The notes: generated from the sequence alone by a model not told the origin. A stretch of DNA of 31,833 bases from Sphingobium sp. (GCF_003248505.1 NZ_QFOA01000037.1:1-31833), one strand, 5' to 3'; shown: positions 23,669 to 31,833, counted from the stretch's first letter. Numbers and translations: made by a program.

Positions 23669-24322
23669 TCAAAGGATCGTCTGGCCGGTCTTGGCCCAGT
23701 CCGCGGCGAAGGCGTCCAGGCCCTTGTCGGTCAGGACATGCTTGGAGAGCATCTTGATGACGGCGGGCGGCGCGGTGATGACGTCGGCGCCGATCTTCGC
23801 ACAGTCGAGCACATGGATCGGGTGCCGCAGCGAGGCGGCAAGGATTTCGGTGCGGAAGCTGTAATTGTCGTAGATCAGGCGAATGTCCTCGATCAGCGCG
23901 AGCCCGTCGAAGCCATTGTCGTCGTGCCGCCCGACGAAGGGCGAGATGAAGGTCGCGCCCGCCTTCGCCGCCAGCAGCGCCTGGTTGGCGGAGAAGCAGA
24001 GCGTCACGTTGACCTGCGTCCCCTCGCCGGTCAGCGCCTTGCACGTCTTGAGCCCGTCGATGGTGAGCGGCACCTTGATGCAGACATTGTCGGCGATCTT
24101 CCGCAGGATTTCCGCTTCCTTCATCATCGTCTCATGATCGAGCGCGACGACCTCTGCGGAAACGGGGCCGTCCACCACGCCGCAGATTTCCTCGATCACT
24201 TCAAGGAACTTGCGGCCCGACTTGTGGATGAGGCTGGGGTTGGTGGTGACGCCGTCGAGCAGCCCGGTGGCTTCCAGTTCGCGGATTTCGGCGATGTCGG
24301 CGGTGTCGACGAAGAATTTCAT
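23669..24322 (-). CDS. tal: Transaldolase (TalC/Fsa family)
   Basis: A 217-residue single-domain aldolase of the small TalC/FSA subfamily. It has DGVTTNPSLI (23-32), the Schiff-base Lys83 in CIKVPLT, and the VNVTLCFSANQALLAAKAGATFISPFVGR stretch. Two residues separate transaldolase from fructose-6-phosphate aldolase. Where FSA has Gln59 this protein has Glu57 (SAEV), and where FSA has Tyr131 it has Phe129 (SPFVG). Both are transaldolase-like, so it should belong to the pentose phosphate pathway (sedoheptulose-7-P + GAP to erythrose-4-P + F6P). It is divergent from priA with 82 bases between starts. An AGG-type site, GGAGCAAAGC, precedes the ATG. Confidence 0.92.
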   Translation of the reverse strand: MKFFVDTADIAEIRELEATGLLDGVTTNPSLIHKSGRKFLEVIEEICGVVDGPVSAEVVALDHETMMKEAEILRKIADNVCIKVPLTIDGLKTCKALTGEGTQVNVTLCFSANQALLAAKAGATFISPFVGRHDDNGFDGLALIEDIRLIYDNYSFRTEILAASLRHPIHVLDCAKIGADVITAPPAVIKMLSKHVLTDKGLDAFAADWAKTGQTIL

Positions 24323-24404
24323 GGCGCTTTGCTCCGGCAGGGAAGTGATTCGTTGGCTGCGCCTATAGCGTCCCCCGCCCCTCCTGTCCTACATGGGGAC
24401 CGAA

Positions 24405-26573
24405 ATGTCCCGTGCCCGCGTCCTCCTGCTCAACGCCGCCCTGGGTCCGCTCGACTATCGCGTGCCCCACGGGATGCGCGTCGAGCCGGGCAGCATCGTC
24501 GTCGCCCCGCTCGGGCCGCGCCAGCTGATCGGCGTGGTGTGGGAGGAGGAGAGCTTTCCCGATGTGGAAAGCGTGGGCGACAATCGCCTGCGCAACCTGC
24601 TGGAGGCGGTGGACGCGCCGCCGATCCCGCAGACGCTGCGGCGGCTGATCGAATGGACGGCGGACTATTATCTCGCGCCGCCCGCAGCGGTGCTGCGCAT
24701 GGCCCTGTCGTCCATGTCGGCGCTGGAGGGCGCGCGGACGGTGATCGAGTATCGGGCGACGGGCGCAGTGCCCGACCGCATGACCGAGCAGCGCGCCCAG
24801 GCGCTGGAGCGCATCGGCGATCGGCAGGGGCTGATCCGGGAACTCGCGACGATCGGCGGCGTCAGCGACGCGGTGATCCGGGGCCTCATCAAGCAGGACA
24901 TCTTCGAGGCGGTGGAAGTCAGCGTCGACACGCCCTTCCCCATGCCCGATCCCGACCATGCGCCGCCCGCCCTGTCGGATGCGCAGGCAGCGGCGGCGGG
25001 GCAGATGGCCGACGCAGTGCGTGCCCGCGATTTCGCCCCCTTCCTGCTCGACGGCGTCACCGGATCGGGCAAGACGGAGGTTTATTTCGAGGCGATTGCC
25101 GCCGCCATCCGCGCCGATGCGCAGGTGCTGGTTCTGTTGCCCGAAATCGCGTTGACCGAACCTTTCCTCGAACGGTTCGAAAAGCGTTTCGGCACGATCC
25201 CCGTCAACTGGCACAGCGGCCTGCGCCAGAGCGAGCGGCGCAGGGCGTGGCGCGCCATCGCCAGCGGACAGGCGCAGGTGGTGGTGGGCGCGCGATCCGC
25301 GCTGTTCCTGCCCTATCCCAACCTTGGCCTCATCGTCGTGGACGAAGCGCATGAGGCGAGCTTCAAGCAGGAGGACGGCGTCCATTACCATGCCCGCGAC
25401 GTGGCGGTGATGCGCGGCCTGATCGAAAAATTCCCGGTCATCCTCGCGTCGGCCACTCCGGCGATAGAGACGCGGCATCAGGTGGAGCTGGGCCGCTATG
25501 CCGAAATCAAACTGCCCTCGCGCTATGGCGGGGCGGAGATGCCCGATATCCATGGCATCAACCTGCTGACCGACCCGCCCGAGCGCGGTCGCTGGATCGC
25601 GCCTGAACTGGTGAAGGCCATCGAAGAGACGAAAGCGAAGGGCGAGCAGAGCCTGTTGTTCCTCAACCGGCGCGGCTATGCGCCGCTGACGCTTTGCCGC
25701 CATTGCGGCTATCGTTTTCAATGCCCCAACTGCACGGCGTGGATGGTCGAACATCGCCTGACCCACAGGCTGGCCTGCCACCATTGCGGGCATGTCACCC
25801 CCGCGCCGCGCTTCTGCCCCGAATGCAAGGAGGAGGACAGCCTCGTCGCCTGCGGCCCTGGGGTCGAGCGTATCGCGGACGAGGTGAAGGCGCTCTGGCC
25901 CGACGCGCGCACCGCCATCGTGACGTCCGACACGCTCTGGTCGCCCGCCAGGGTCGCCGATTTCGTGAAGTCGGTGGAAGCAGGCGACGTCGACATCATC
26001 GTCGGCACCCAGCTGGTGACGAAGGGCTATCACTTCCCCAACCTGACGCTGGTCGGCGTGATCGACGCCGACCTGGGCCTCGAAGGCGGGGACCTGCGCG
26101 CGGCGGAACGGACCTTCCAGCAGATCGTGCAGGTCGCCGGGCGCGCCGGGCGGGGGCAGAAGCCGGGCCGCGTCTTCATCCAGACGCGAATGCCCGAAAG
26201 CGAAGTCATCAAGGCGCTGATCGATGGCGACAGCGAGCGTTTCTACGATGTGGAGACCGAAAATCGTCGGCGCGCCAACGCGCCGCCCTTCGGTCGTTTC
26301 GCCGCGATCATCGTGTCGAGCGAGGATGCGGACGAGGCGGCGCAGACCGCCCGTCTGATCGGCAAGTCCGCCCCCGTAATCGAAGGAATGCGCGTTTACG
26401 GCCCCGCGCCCGCCCCGCTTTCCGTGCTGCGCGGCCGGCATCGCCATCGCCTTTTGATCCACGCCGGCCGGCAGGTCGATATCCAGGGCGCAATCCGCGA
26501 ATGGCTGGGCAACATCGCCTGGAAATCGGGCACGCGGGTCGCGGTGGATGTCGATCCCTACAGCTTCATGTGA
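24405..26573 (+). CDS. priA: Primosomal protein N' (replication restart helicase PriA)
   Basis: A 722-residue superfamily 2 helicase that reloads the replisome at stalled forks. An N-terminal DNA-binding domain (MSRARVLLLNAALGPLDYRVP...) is followed by Walker A GVTGSGKT (217-224), DEAH at the Walker B site, and SATPA. The zinc-binding insert has all eight cysteines (CRHC, CPNC, CHHC, CPEC). Then come GTQLVTKGYHFPNLTLVGV and QVAGRAGRG. Length is normal. The ATG at 24405 is chosen because GGGGACC lies just before it; the ATG at 24393 has nothing. Its stop TGA overlaps the start of the DUF1289 gene (TGATG). Confidence 0.95.
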   Translation: MSRARVLLLNAALGPLDYRVPHGMRVEPGSIVVAPLGPRQLIGVVWEEESFPDVESVGDNRLRNLLEAVDAPPIPQTLRRLIEWTADYYLAPPAAVLRMALSSMSALEGARTVIEYRATGAVPDRMTEQRAQALERIGDRQGLIRELATIGGVSDAVIRGLIKQDIFEAVEVSVDTPFPMPDPDHAPPALSDAQAAAAGQMADAVRARDFAPFLLDGVTGSGKTEVYFEAIAAAIRADAQVLVLLPEIALTEPFLERFEKRFGTIPVNWHSGLRQSERRRAWRAIASGQAQVVVGARSALFLPYPNLGLIVVDEAHEASFKQEDGVHYHARDVAVMRGLIEKFPVILASATPAIETRHQVELGRYAEIKLPSRYGGAEMPDIHGINLLTDPPERGRWIAPELVKAIEETKAKGEQSLLFLNRRGYAPLTLCRHCGYRFQCPNCTAWMVEHRLTHRLACHHCGHVTPAPRFCPECKEEDSLVACGPGVERIADEVKALWPDARTAIVTSDTLWSPARVADFVKSVEAGDVDIIVGTQLVTKGYHFPNLTLVGVIDADLGLEGGDLRAAERTFQQIVQVAGRAGRGQKPGRVFIQTRMPESEVIKALIDGDSERFYDVETENRRRANAPPFGRFAAIIVSSEDADEAAQTARLIGKSAPVIEGMRVYGPAPAPLSVLRGRHRHRLLIHAGRQVDIQGAIREWLGNIAWKSGTRVAVDVDPYSFM

Positions 26574-26779
26574 TGGAAACGCATATCGCCTCCCCTTGCC
26601 GCACCCTCTGTGCGCTCGATGCGGAGCGGCAGCGCTGCACCGGCTGCGGGCGCACGCTGGACGAGATTGCCCGTTGGACCGGCATGAGCGAAGCGCAGCG
26701 CGCCGCCGTCATGGCGCGGGTGCGGGATTTCCCTTCGCCTTTGCCGACGCCTGCGCGTCCCAACGGGCCTTCAGCTTGA
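26573..26779 (+). CDS. DUF1289 family small cysteine protein
   Basis: A 68-residue protein. It has the DUF1289 layout: PCRTLCALD near the start (Cys-x3-Cys), then CTGCGRTLDEIARW (Cys-x2-Cys) and a helix MSEAQRAAVMARV. The four cysteines probably hold a metal; function is unknown to me. Its ATG shares one base with the priA stop, so it is translationally coupled. Its last 71 bases overlap the end of the convergent metallopeptidase gene in the opposite strand. The C-terminus (about 53-68) is Pro/Ser-rich and lies within this overlap. Confidence 0.8.
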   Translation: METHIASPCRTLCALDAERQRCTGCGRTLDEIARWTGMSEAQRAAVMARVRDFPSPLPTPARPNGPSA

Positions 26780-28214
26780 GCGCCGCGTCCCGCATCTCGG
26801 AACCGTGCGGGGAATAGGCGATGGGGTCGAGCAACGCCGACGCCTGAGCATAATCGCCGCGCACCGACAGCGCACGGGCGAAGTTCATGCGGTAGGAGGG
26901 GTTCTGCGGGAGCAGGCCGAACGCCTTTTGCAATCCGTCGTAGCCGATCTGCGGCATCGGCCCCCCTTGCATGGCGTGATAGCGGTAGAAGAGCGCCAGC
27001 GGAACCGGGTCCTCCGTATCGGCGCGATTGGCGCGCACGATGGCGGTGAGAGCCGCCTTCCAGTCTTCGGCCCTGTCGCTGCCCTGTGCCTTGTCCAGCA
27101 GCGCCTCGGCCCGCACGGCGTATCCGCGCGCGGATTTGGGATCGACCGCGATGGCGCGATCCGCGTCGGCAAGCGCCTTGTCCCTTTCGTCCGCCGCCCA
27201 TTCCGCCTCCGCCAGCAACGCCAGGGCATAGGCGCTGTCGGGATAGCGTGCCGCCGTCGCGCGCACCGCATTCACGATAGTGGGCAAATCCTCGGTCCGG
27301 GGTGCGGCGATCAGGCGAAGCTCGTCCTCGACCAGCGCGCCCTGTACCGCATCGAGGGGCTTTACCTCGATTGCGCCGTCCTGCGGAGCGGGGAGGGGCT
27401 TATAGACCGATCCCGTCAGCGGATGACGCATATAGGCGACAAGGTCCTTTTCCAGACCCTCCAGCCCGCCTGCGAAATAGCTGTCCGGCTTGAGGTCGGG
27501 AACGCCCATGGCGACATCGTGAAGATAGCGCCTGATCTCGTCCCGGCGTCCGGTCTTCGTATACTGATAGAAATGGGTGAGCAGCCACGCGGTCCCGTAA
27601 TAGCGGTCGCCGTCGCGCAGGCTCAGCCCCTCGGTATCCCGCGCGAACAGGTTCTTCACCGGATAGGGCGATACCAGCACCAGCGCGGGCACGCGCGCCA
27701 TCGGCACGAGGCCGAACTGTATCCCCCCGTCCTGTTTGAACTTCACGGTCGAGAAGAATTCGGCAAAGCCCTCCACATACCAGGCGGGGTAGGCGGCGGG
27801 GAAATGATGCAGCATGAAATGATGCGCATATTCGTGGAAAAGAATTTCCTCGGCGCCGTGATCGAACTGGTTCGATTTCTGCTCGCGCGAAAGGACGGCG
27901 AACGCGTTGCGGTCCGACGTGCGATAGAAGCCGCCGATGTTGGGATTATGGGCCAGCGCCTTCACCTTGCCGCTGCTGGACAGGATGTACACTTTGACCG
28001 GCGCGCCCGCTGCCGGGTCGTCCACCCCGTTCATGCGGCGCAGCAGCATGTCGAACTTCTCCAGCCGTTCGGCAAAACCGCGCAGTTGGGTGTCGCTGCC
28101 TTCGCTGTAAACGGTGAAGTGCCGCGTTTGCGCCTGTCGCCATGCTGCCTGCGCGCTTCCCACCCAGCACAGCGCAAGTGCGGCAAACGCCGCAGCCTTC
28201 ACCCGATGTCGCAT
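26709..28214 (-). CDS. Exported zinc-metallopeptidase-like protein with TPR repeats
   Basis: A 501-residue protein with signal peptide MRHRVKAAAFAALALCWVGSAQA. A DUF1570-like peptidase region follows (about 25-260). EEILFHEYAHHFML holds the HExxH zinc site (His127, Glu128, His131), and EGFAEFF gives Glu148 as the likely third ligand, making it a gluzincin. Residues 320-490 are TPR-like helices, for example YALALLAEAEWAADERDKALADADRAIAVDPKSARGY. The start ATG 28214 has GGGGAAAG before it. Periplasmic location is inferred from the signal. Its 3' end overlaps the DUF1289 gene by 71 bases. It starts next to the ada stop, about 62 bases away on the same strand, so read-through from ada is possible. 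Confidence 0.82.
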   Translation of the reverse strand: MRHRVKAAAFAALALCWVGSAQAAWRQAQTRHFTVYSEGSDTQLRGFAERLEKFDMLLRRMNGVDDPAAGAPVKVYILSSSGKVKALAHNPNIGGFYRTSDRNAFAVLSREQKSNQFDHGAEEILFHEYAHHFMLHHFPAAYPAWYVEGFAEFFSTVKFKQDGGIQFGLVPMARVPALVLVSPYPVKNLFARDTEGLSLRDGDRYYGTAWLLTHFYQYTKTGRRDEIRRYLHDVAMGVPDLKPDSYFAGGLEGLEKDLVAYMRHPLTGSVYKPLPAPQDGAIEVKPLDAVQGALVEDELRLIAAPRTEDLPTIVNAVRATAARYPDSAYALALLAEAEWAADERDKALADADRAIAVDPKSARGYAVRAEALLDKAQGSDRAEDWKAALTAIVRANRADTEDPVPLALFYRYHAMQGGPMPQIGYDGLQKAFGLLPQNPSYRMNFARALSVRGDYAQASALLDPIAYSPHGSEMRDAALKLKARWDAQASAKAKGNPAPAP

Positions 28215-28275
28215 GTCTTTCCCCTGCCTCTTGACGCCGGACAGGGTGGCGCAACGCGAGCCGTCTGAAAAGAGG

Positions 28276-29334
28276 CTATTTTCTTTCCCGATCGAGCAAA
28301 GCCCGCTTGCGCTCCAGCCCCCAGGCATAGCCGCCCAGCGCGCCGTCGCTGCGCAGGATGCGGTGGCAGGGGATGAGAACCGCAAGCCGGTTGTCGCCGC
28401 AGGCAGTACCCCCCGCGCGGACGGCGGCGGGGCGACCGACCGATGCCGCCAGCTGCGCGTAACTGCGCGTCTCGCCGGACGGGATGGCGCGCAGCGCTGC
28501 CCAGATCGCCTGCTGGAACGCCGTTCCGCCGACGTCGATCGGCAGATCGGGCGTGGCGGCGGGATCGTCGACCAACGCCGCCACGGCACGCGCCAGCCCG
28601 TCGAGCGTCGCGTCCGCAGGACGCAGCTCCGCCTGCGGAAAGGCAGCGCGCAAATCCGCCTCGCCCTGACCGAAACTGATGCGGCACAGGCCCTTGTCGC
28701 TTGCCGCAACCAGCATCGGGCCAAGGCTGCTGTCCAGGATCGTCCAACGGATCGTGACGCCGCGCCCGCCTTCTTTCCAGGCACTCGGGCTCATGCCCAG
28801 ATGCGCCTGCGCATCGGCATAGGCGCGGCTGGGGCCGGAATAGCCCGCGGCATAGATGGCGTCGGTGACGCGCGCCTCCGTCCCCAGCGCGGCTTTCAAC
28901 CGCTCGGCCCGCAGCGCGCGGGCATAGGCGGCGGGCGTCATGCCTGTTTCCCGCTTGAACAGGCGATGGAAGTGATGCGGCGCATAGCCGACCTGCGCCG
29001 CCAACCGCTCCAGCGGCAGGGCGTCCTGCGCCTTTTCGAGAAGCGCGATGGCACGCTCCACCGCAATCCGGTCGCGCCCCACTTCGTCCGGGCGGCAGCG
29101 CAGGCAGGCGCGATATCCGGCAGCGCGGGCCGCGTCGCCATCGGGCAGAAAGCGCATATGCTCGCGCCGGGGATGGCGGGCGGCGCAACTGGGTTTGCAA
29201 TATATCCCGGTGCTCGACACGCAACCCACGAACAGGCCGTCGAAGGCGCGGTCGCGGCGCAGAAACGCCTGCCAGCAGGTCTCGGCGTCGGGCAACAGGA
29301 GCGGCTGGGGCGCGGGAGCGGTCATCGGGGTCAT
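28276..29334 (-). CDS. ada: Bifunctional methylation-repair regulator Ada
   Basis: A 352-residue fusion of sensor, activator and repair enzyme for alkylated DNA. The N-terminal Ada zinc domain has ligands Cys46, Cys50, Cys77 and Cys80 (YCKPSC, CLRC); methyl transfer from phosphotriesters to one of them would activate it. An AraC-type helix-turn-helix region (about 88-185) includes LAAQVGYAPHHFHRLFKRETGMTPAAYARALR. The C-terminal O6-methylguanine methyltransferase has the acceptor Cys323 in IPCHR. All parts are intact. The start is ATG 29334 or ATG 29325; no ribosome site precedes either, and a TATAGC element ends seven bases before 29334. It is divergent from the protease gene. Confidence 0.94.
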   Translation of the reverse strand: MTPMTAPAPQPLLLPDAETCWQAFLRRDRAFDGLFVGCVSSTGIYCKPSCAARHPRREHMRFLPDGDAARAAGYRACLRCRPDEVGRDRIAVERAIALLEKAQDALPLERLAAQVGYAPHHFHRLFKRETGMTPAAYARALRAERLKAALGTEARVTDAIYAAGYSGPSRAYADAQAHLGMSPSAWKEGGRGVTIRWTILDSSLGPMLVAASDKGLCRISFGQGEADLRAAFPQAELRPADATLDGLARAVAALVDDPAATPDLPIDVGGTAFQQAIWAALRAIPSGETRSYAQLAASVGRPAAVRAGGTACGDNRLAVLIPCHRILRSDGALGGYAWGLERKRALLDRERK

Positions 29335-29451
29335 AGCCTATGCTATAAACGGCCTCGATATGCCATGCTTCCCGCGCCTTGCGGTCAAAGCGGCGCGTGT
29401 CGGCGTTTTCCCGATTGCGCAGGGCACCGCTTCGCATATGAATGCGCCACG

Positions 29452-30996
29452 ATGTTCCTGATCCTGCGCCGCTTCGCCCTTCTCCTCGCCCTTCTCGCCC
29501 CCGCCGCCGCGCGGGCCGAGCAACAGGACATCGCCGCCGCCGCGCGCGGCGTGGTGCGCGTGGCGCTGGTGGCGACGGATGGGTCGGACGCCTATTTCGT
29601 GGGCCATGGCAGCGGCTTTGCCGTCGCGCCGGACAAGATCCTGACCAACGCCCATGTCGTCGAACTGGCGCGCGAGGAAAAGAACCTCGTCATCGGCGTC
29701 ATCCCGTCGGAAGGGACGAAAACCTATGGCGGGCGCATCATCGCCTATTCGCCGGGCAACGATCTGGCGCTCATCCAACTGGAGGAAGGAAGCCTGCCCG
29801 TCAGCACTTTCTTCGCGGGTGCGGTGAGCGATGGGCAGCATGTCACCGCCATCGGCTATCCCGGCACGGTCGATCGCGCGCAGGGGCTTGGGCTGAAACA
29901 GCTGGTGGAGCCGCTCGCGACCGTCAAGACCAGCGGCAATATCTCGTCCGGGCGCGCCAGCCGCAGCTTCGACACGCTGCTCCACACCGCGCCGCTGGCT
30001 GCCGGAAACAGCGGCGGGCCGCTGGTGGACGATTGCGGGCGCGTGCTCGGCGTCAACAGCTTCGGGTCGGTGTCCGACGGCAACGACGCCGAATTCGGCT
30101 TTGCGGTGTCGTGGCGCGAAGTCGCATCCTTCCTGCGCCAGGCGGGCGTTTCCTCGCTGCACACCGTGGTGCCGTGCCGGTCCATGGCGGAGGCCGACGC
30201 CGCCGAAGCCACATTGACCCAGCGCGAGGCGCAGGTGAGCGAGCAGAAGAACCGCGCCAGCGCCGAAGCGCGCGACCAGGCATTGATGAAGGCACGCGAC
30301 GACGCCGAACGCGACATCATCACCGCGCGCGAAAATGTGATGGCGGGTGCCGCCGTGCTGCTGGCGCTGGCGGTGCTGGGCCTTGGCGCGGGCGGCCTGT
30401 TCTACACGCAGGGCAAGGAACGCCAGGCGACCTGGCTGCTGGCGGGCGGGGGCGTCGCGCTGCTCGGCGCGCTCGGCCTCTTTCTTCTGCGCCCCAGTTT
30501 CTCGGGCATCGACGAACGGGTGAAGATGCCGCAGGACGGCGGCGTCAGCAGCAACGGTGCTTTCGCCTGGGCGGGCGACAATATCTGCAAAGTCGATCTC
30601 GCCCGCAGCCGCCTCACCGTGTCGCAGCCCAACGATATCGGCTTGCGCTGGGCGGAGGGCGGATGCGTCGACGGCGACATGCAATATGTGTCGAGCGGAT
30701 CGACATGGCAGCGTACCTCCGTTCCCGACGAGGGCAATTACGTCACCGCCAGCCAGTTCGATCCCGCGACCGGAACCTTGCGCGTCGAACGCTGGCTGCC
30801 CGACCTCGACACGATGGAAAAGGTCCGCGCGCTGACGAAGGACAAGGCATTCAAGGGGTGCGGCGGCGGCGACCTCCTTACGCGCATCGCGTCGCTGCGC
30901 AGCGACGTGTCCGCCCTGCTTCCCGCGCAGCCCAACGAACGCATCGTCTATCATTGCCAGAAGGGGCGGCTCGCCCCTGCCGATCCTACGCCCTGA
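29452..30996 (+). CDS. Membrane-tethered trypsin-like serine protease
   Basis: A 514-residue protein. Signal peptide MFLILRRFALLLALLAPAAARA is followed by a trypsin-like domain (about 28-240) with the full triad: His68 (TNAHVV), Asp104 (NDLALIQL) and Ser187 (AAGNSGGPL). A charged coiled coil (245-295) leads to two membrane helices (about 297-319 and 328-347). A C-terminal domain of about 165 residues follows, with four cysteines (DNIC, EGGC, KGCGGG, YHC). No PDZ domain, unlike DegP/DegS. The C-terminal part is unknown to me. With an N-terminal signal and two later helices, protease and tail should both face the periplasm. The start at 29452 is chosen for the signal peptide; in-frame codons upstream run through ada and are not real. 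No clear operon partner. Confidence 0.82.
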   Translation: MFLILRRFALLLALLAPAAARAEQQDIAAAARGVVRVALVATDGSDAYFVGHGSGFAVAPDKILTNAHVVELAREEKNLVIGVIPSEGTKTYGGRIIAYSPGNDLALIQLEEGSLPVSTFFAGAVSDGQHVTAIGYPGTVDRAQGLGLKQLVEPLATVKTSGNISSGRASRSFDTLLHTAPLAAGNSGGPLVDDCGRVLGVNSFGSVSDGNDAEFGFAVSWREVASFLRQAGVSSLHTVVPCRSMAEADAAEATLTQREAQVSEQKNRASAEARDQALMKARDDAERDIITARENVMAGAAVLLALAVLGLGAGGLFYTQGKERQATWLLAGGGVALLGALGLFLLRPSFSGIDERVKMPQDGGVSSNGAFAWAGDNICKVDLARSRLTVSQPNDIGLRWAEGGCVDGDMQYVSSGSTWQRTSVPDEGNYVTASQFDPATGTLRVERWLPDLDTMEKVRALTKDKAFKGCGGGDLLTRIASLRSDVSALLPAQPNERIVYHCQKGRLAPADPTP

Positions 30997-31202
30997 TTGT
31001 CGGCTTGGGAGTAATAACTCATGCAAATAGGCTTGTTTTGGCGCCAGCCGCCGAATCATGTCACATCACTTGCATAGTCATAATGCGGCTGCTAACCGGC
31101 CCGCACAGGGGCACGGGACGGCATCTTACCGCGCCCCCTTTTTGCATGACCGGCATGATCGACACGCCGGTTCGTCAAACGGAGGACGGTAAAGGCGTGG
31201 AC
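30997..31202. other. Intergenic region before the ATP synthase genes
   Basis: About 205 bases between the protease stop and atpH. It contains GAGTAATAACTC (31009-31020), an imperfect inverted repeat, and a -10-like CATAAT (31079-31084) with no good -35 at 17 bases. It should hold the promoter for the F1 operon, but I cannot fix it. A GGAGGAC ribosome-like site lies at about 31180. Confidence 0.4.
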
Positions 31203-31751
31203 ATGAGCGGCGGTATTCAGGCCAGTCTCAGCGGCCGCTACGCGGTGGCGCTGTTCGATCTGGCGCGCGACTCGAACGCGCTCGACACAGTGGCCGGCAG
31301 CCTTGCCGCCCTGAAGGCCGCCATCGCGCAGTCGGCGGACTTCAAGGGCCTGATCAACAGCCCGGTGCTGACCCGCGACGCAGCCGGTAAGACGATTGGC
31401 GCGGTCGCATCCTCCATGGGTCTCGATCCGCTCACCACGAAATTTCTGGGCGTGCTGGCGCACAATCGCCGCCTCTCCCAGCTTCCCGCAATTGTCCGGG
31501 CCTATGAGACGCTGCTGTCGAATCACAAGGGCGAGGCCCGCGCCGAAGTGACGAGCGCCCACCCGCTCGACAGCGATCAGGTCGCAGCGCTCGCCCGAAA
31601 CCTGCGGACGCGCGTCGGCCGCGACGTGGCGATCGACGCGAAGGTCGACCCCGCGATCCTGGGCGGGCTGGTCGTCAAGATCGGCAGCCAGATGATCGAC
31701 AGCTCCATCCGTACCCGATTGAACACGCTCGCCATGGCGATGAAAGGCTGA
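31203..31751 (+). CDS. atpH: ATP synthase F1 subunit delta
   Basis: A 182-residue subunit that links the F1 head to the peripheral stalk of ATP synthase. It begins MSGGIQASLSGRYAVALFDLA, the family N-terminus. The helical domain runs to about residue 110 (LGVLAHNRRLSQLPAIVRAYE), and the C-terminal signature is DPAILGGLVVKIGSQMIDSSIRTRL. The ATG at 31203 is used; the GTG at 31197 would add two residues. atpA starts two bases after its stop, as in the usual atpHAGDC order. Confidence 0.95.
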   Translation: MSGGIQASLSGRYAVALFDLARDSNALDTVAGSLAALKAAIAQSADFKGLINSPVLTRDAAGKTIGAVASSMGLDPLTTKFLGVLAHNRRLSQLPAIVRAYETLLSNHKGEARAEVTSAHPLDSDQVAALARNLRTRVGRDVAIDAKVDPAILGGLVVKIGSQMIDSSIRTRLNTLAMAMKG

Positions 31752-31753
31752 AC

Positions 31754-31833
31754 ATGGATATCAACGCCGCAGAAATTTCGAAGGTCATCAAGGACCAGAT
31801 CGCCAATTTCGGCACCGAAGCGCAGGTCAGCGA
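31754..31833 (+). CDS. atpA: ATP synthase F1 subunit alpha (5' end only)
   Basis: The first 26 codons, cut by the window end: MDINAAEISKVIKDQIANFGTEAQVS. This is the N-terminus of the alpha subunit in alphaproteobacteria and contacts the delta subunit. It follows atpH by two bases. Confidence 0.93.
   Translation, partial: MDINAAEISKVIKDQIANFGTEAQVS

Noticed and set aside
24363..26462. 699-codon open frame opposite priA
   Set aside because: It is entirely antisense to an intact PriA and shows no motif.
30962..30978. Seven-base-pair hairpin near the end of the protease gene as a terminator
   Set aside because: It lies inside the coding region and no T run follows.
28114..30996. Apparent 960-residue protein ending in the protease
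   Set aside because: Everything before 29452 is antisense to the metallopeptidase and ada; a signal peptide begins at 29452.
1..31833. CRISPR arrays, insertion sequences, phage genes, integrase or attachment sites
   Set aside because: No spaced repeats, transposase motifs or flanking duplications were seen; the one tRNA gene has no adjacent integrase.

Overview
The window is GC-rich, densely packed bacterial chromosome. Gene content and order (phoR-pstSCAB-phoU-phoB, recR-def facing fmt-truA, fsa-like transaldolase facing priA, ATP synthase delta followed by alpha, an HPr-rel-A kinase cassette, a long PstA with a large periplasmic insert) point to an alphaproteobacterium, most likely Sphingomonadaceae. 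This is an inference from content; no 16S gene is present. No insertion sequence, phage gene or CRISPR array was found.

Layout. (1) 47-3925, minus strand: a five-gene run, read right to left. It encodes a small Tat-exported protein, a family-4 type glycosyltransferase, a PqqD-like peptide-binding protein, an HprK-related kinase and a nucleotidyltransferase-like protein. The last three overlap by ATGA junctions. This is the least understood part and looks like a peptide or protein modification cassette. (2) 4003-11349, plus: the phosphate-starvation module, from sensor kinase PhoR through the Pst transporter and PhoU to PhoB, with a candidate Pho box before pstS. (3) 11354-13339, minus: an L,D-transpeptidase, a small alanine-rich lipoprotein and peptide deformylase, with two good intrinsic terminators. 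(4) 13422-15784: recR facing away from fmt-truA. (5) 15787-16656: a queuosine-precursor transporter and tRNA-Arg(UCU). (6) 16669-23199: a hexuronate catabolic locus with an ExuT-type transporter, FAH-fold hydratase, altronate dehydratase, LacI-family regulator, RpiB-family isomerase and KduD-like dehydrogenase. Three near-identical operator sequences lie between the -35 and -10 of three promoters, so this is a small self-contained regulon. A possible deletion remnant of a secreted enzyme follows kduD. (7) 23299-29334: a small conserved protein, transaldolase, PriA, a DUF1289 protein, a zinc-metallopeptidase/TPR protein and the Ada methylation-repair regulator. (8) 29452-31833: a membrane-tethered trypsin-like protease, then atpH and the first 80 bases of atpA.

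How it works together. Under phosphate limitation PhoR/PhoB should switch on pstSCAB-phoU, and PstB/PhoU feed back on PhoR. The hexuronate locus imports a uronate and converts it toward 2-keto-3-deoxygluconate by two entries: altronate dehydratase, and the 5-keto-4-deoxyuronate isomerase/dehydrogenase pair. Both are likely released from LacI-type repression by the same signal. Genes are almost back to back throughout; no stretch of 300 bases lacks a gene.
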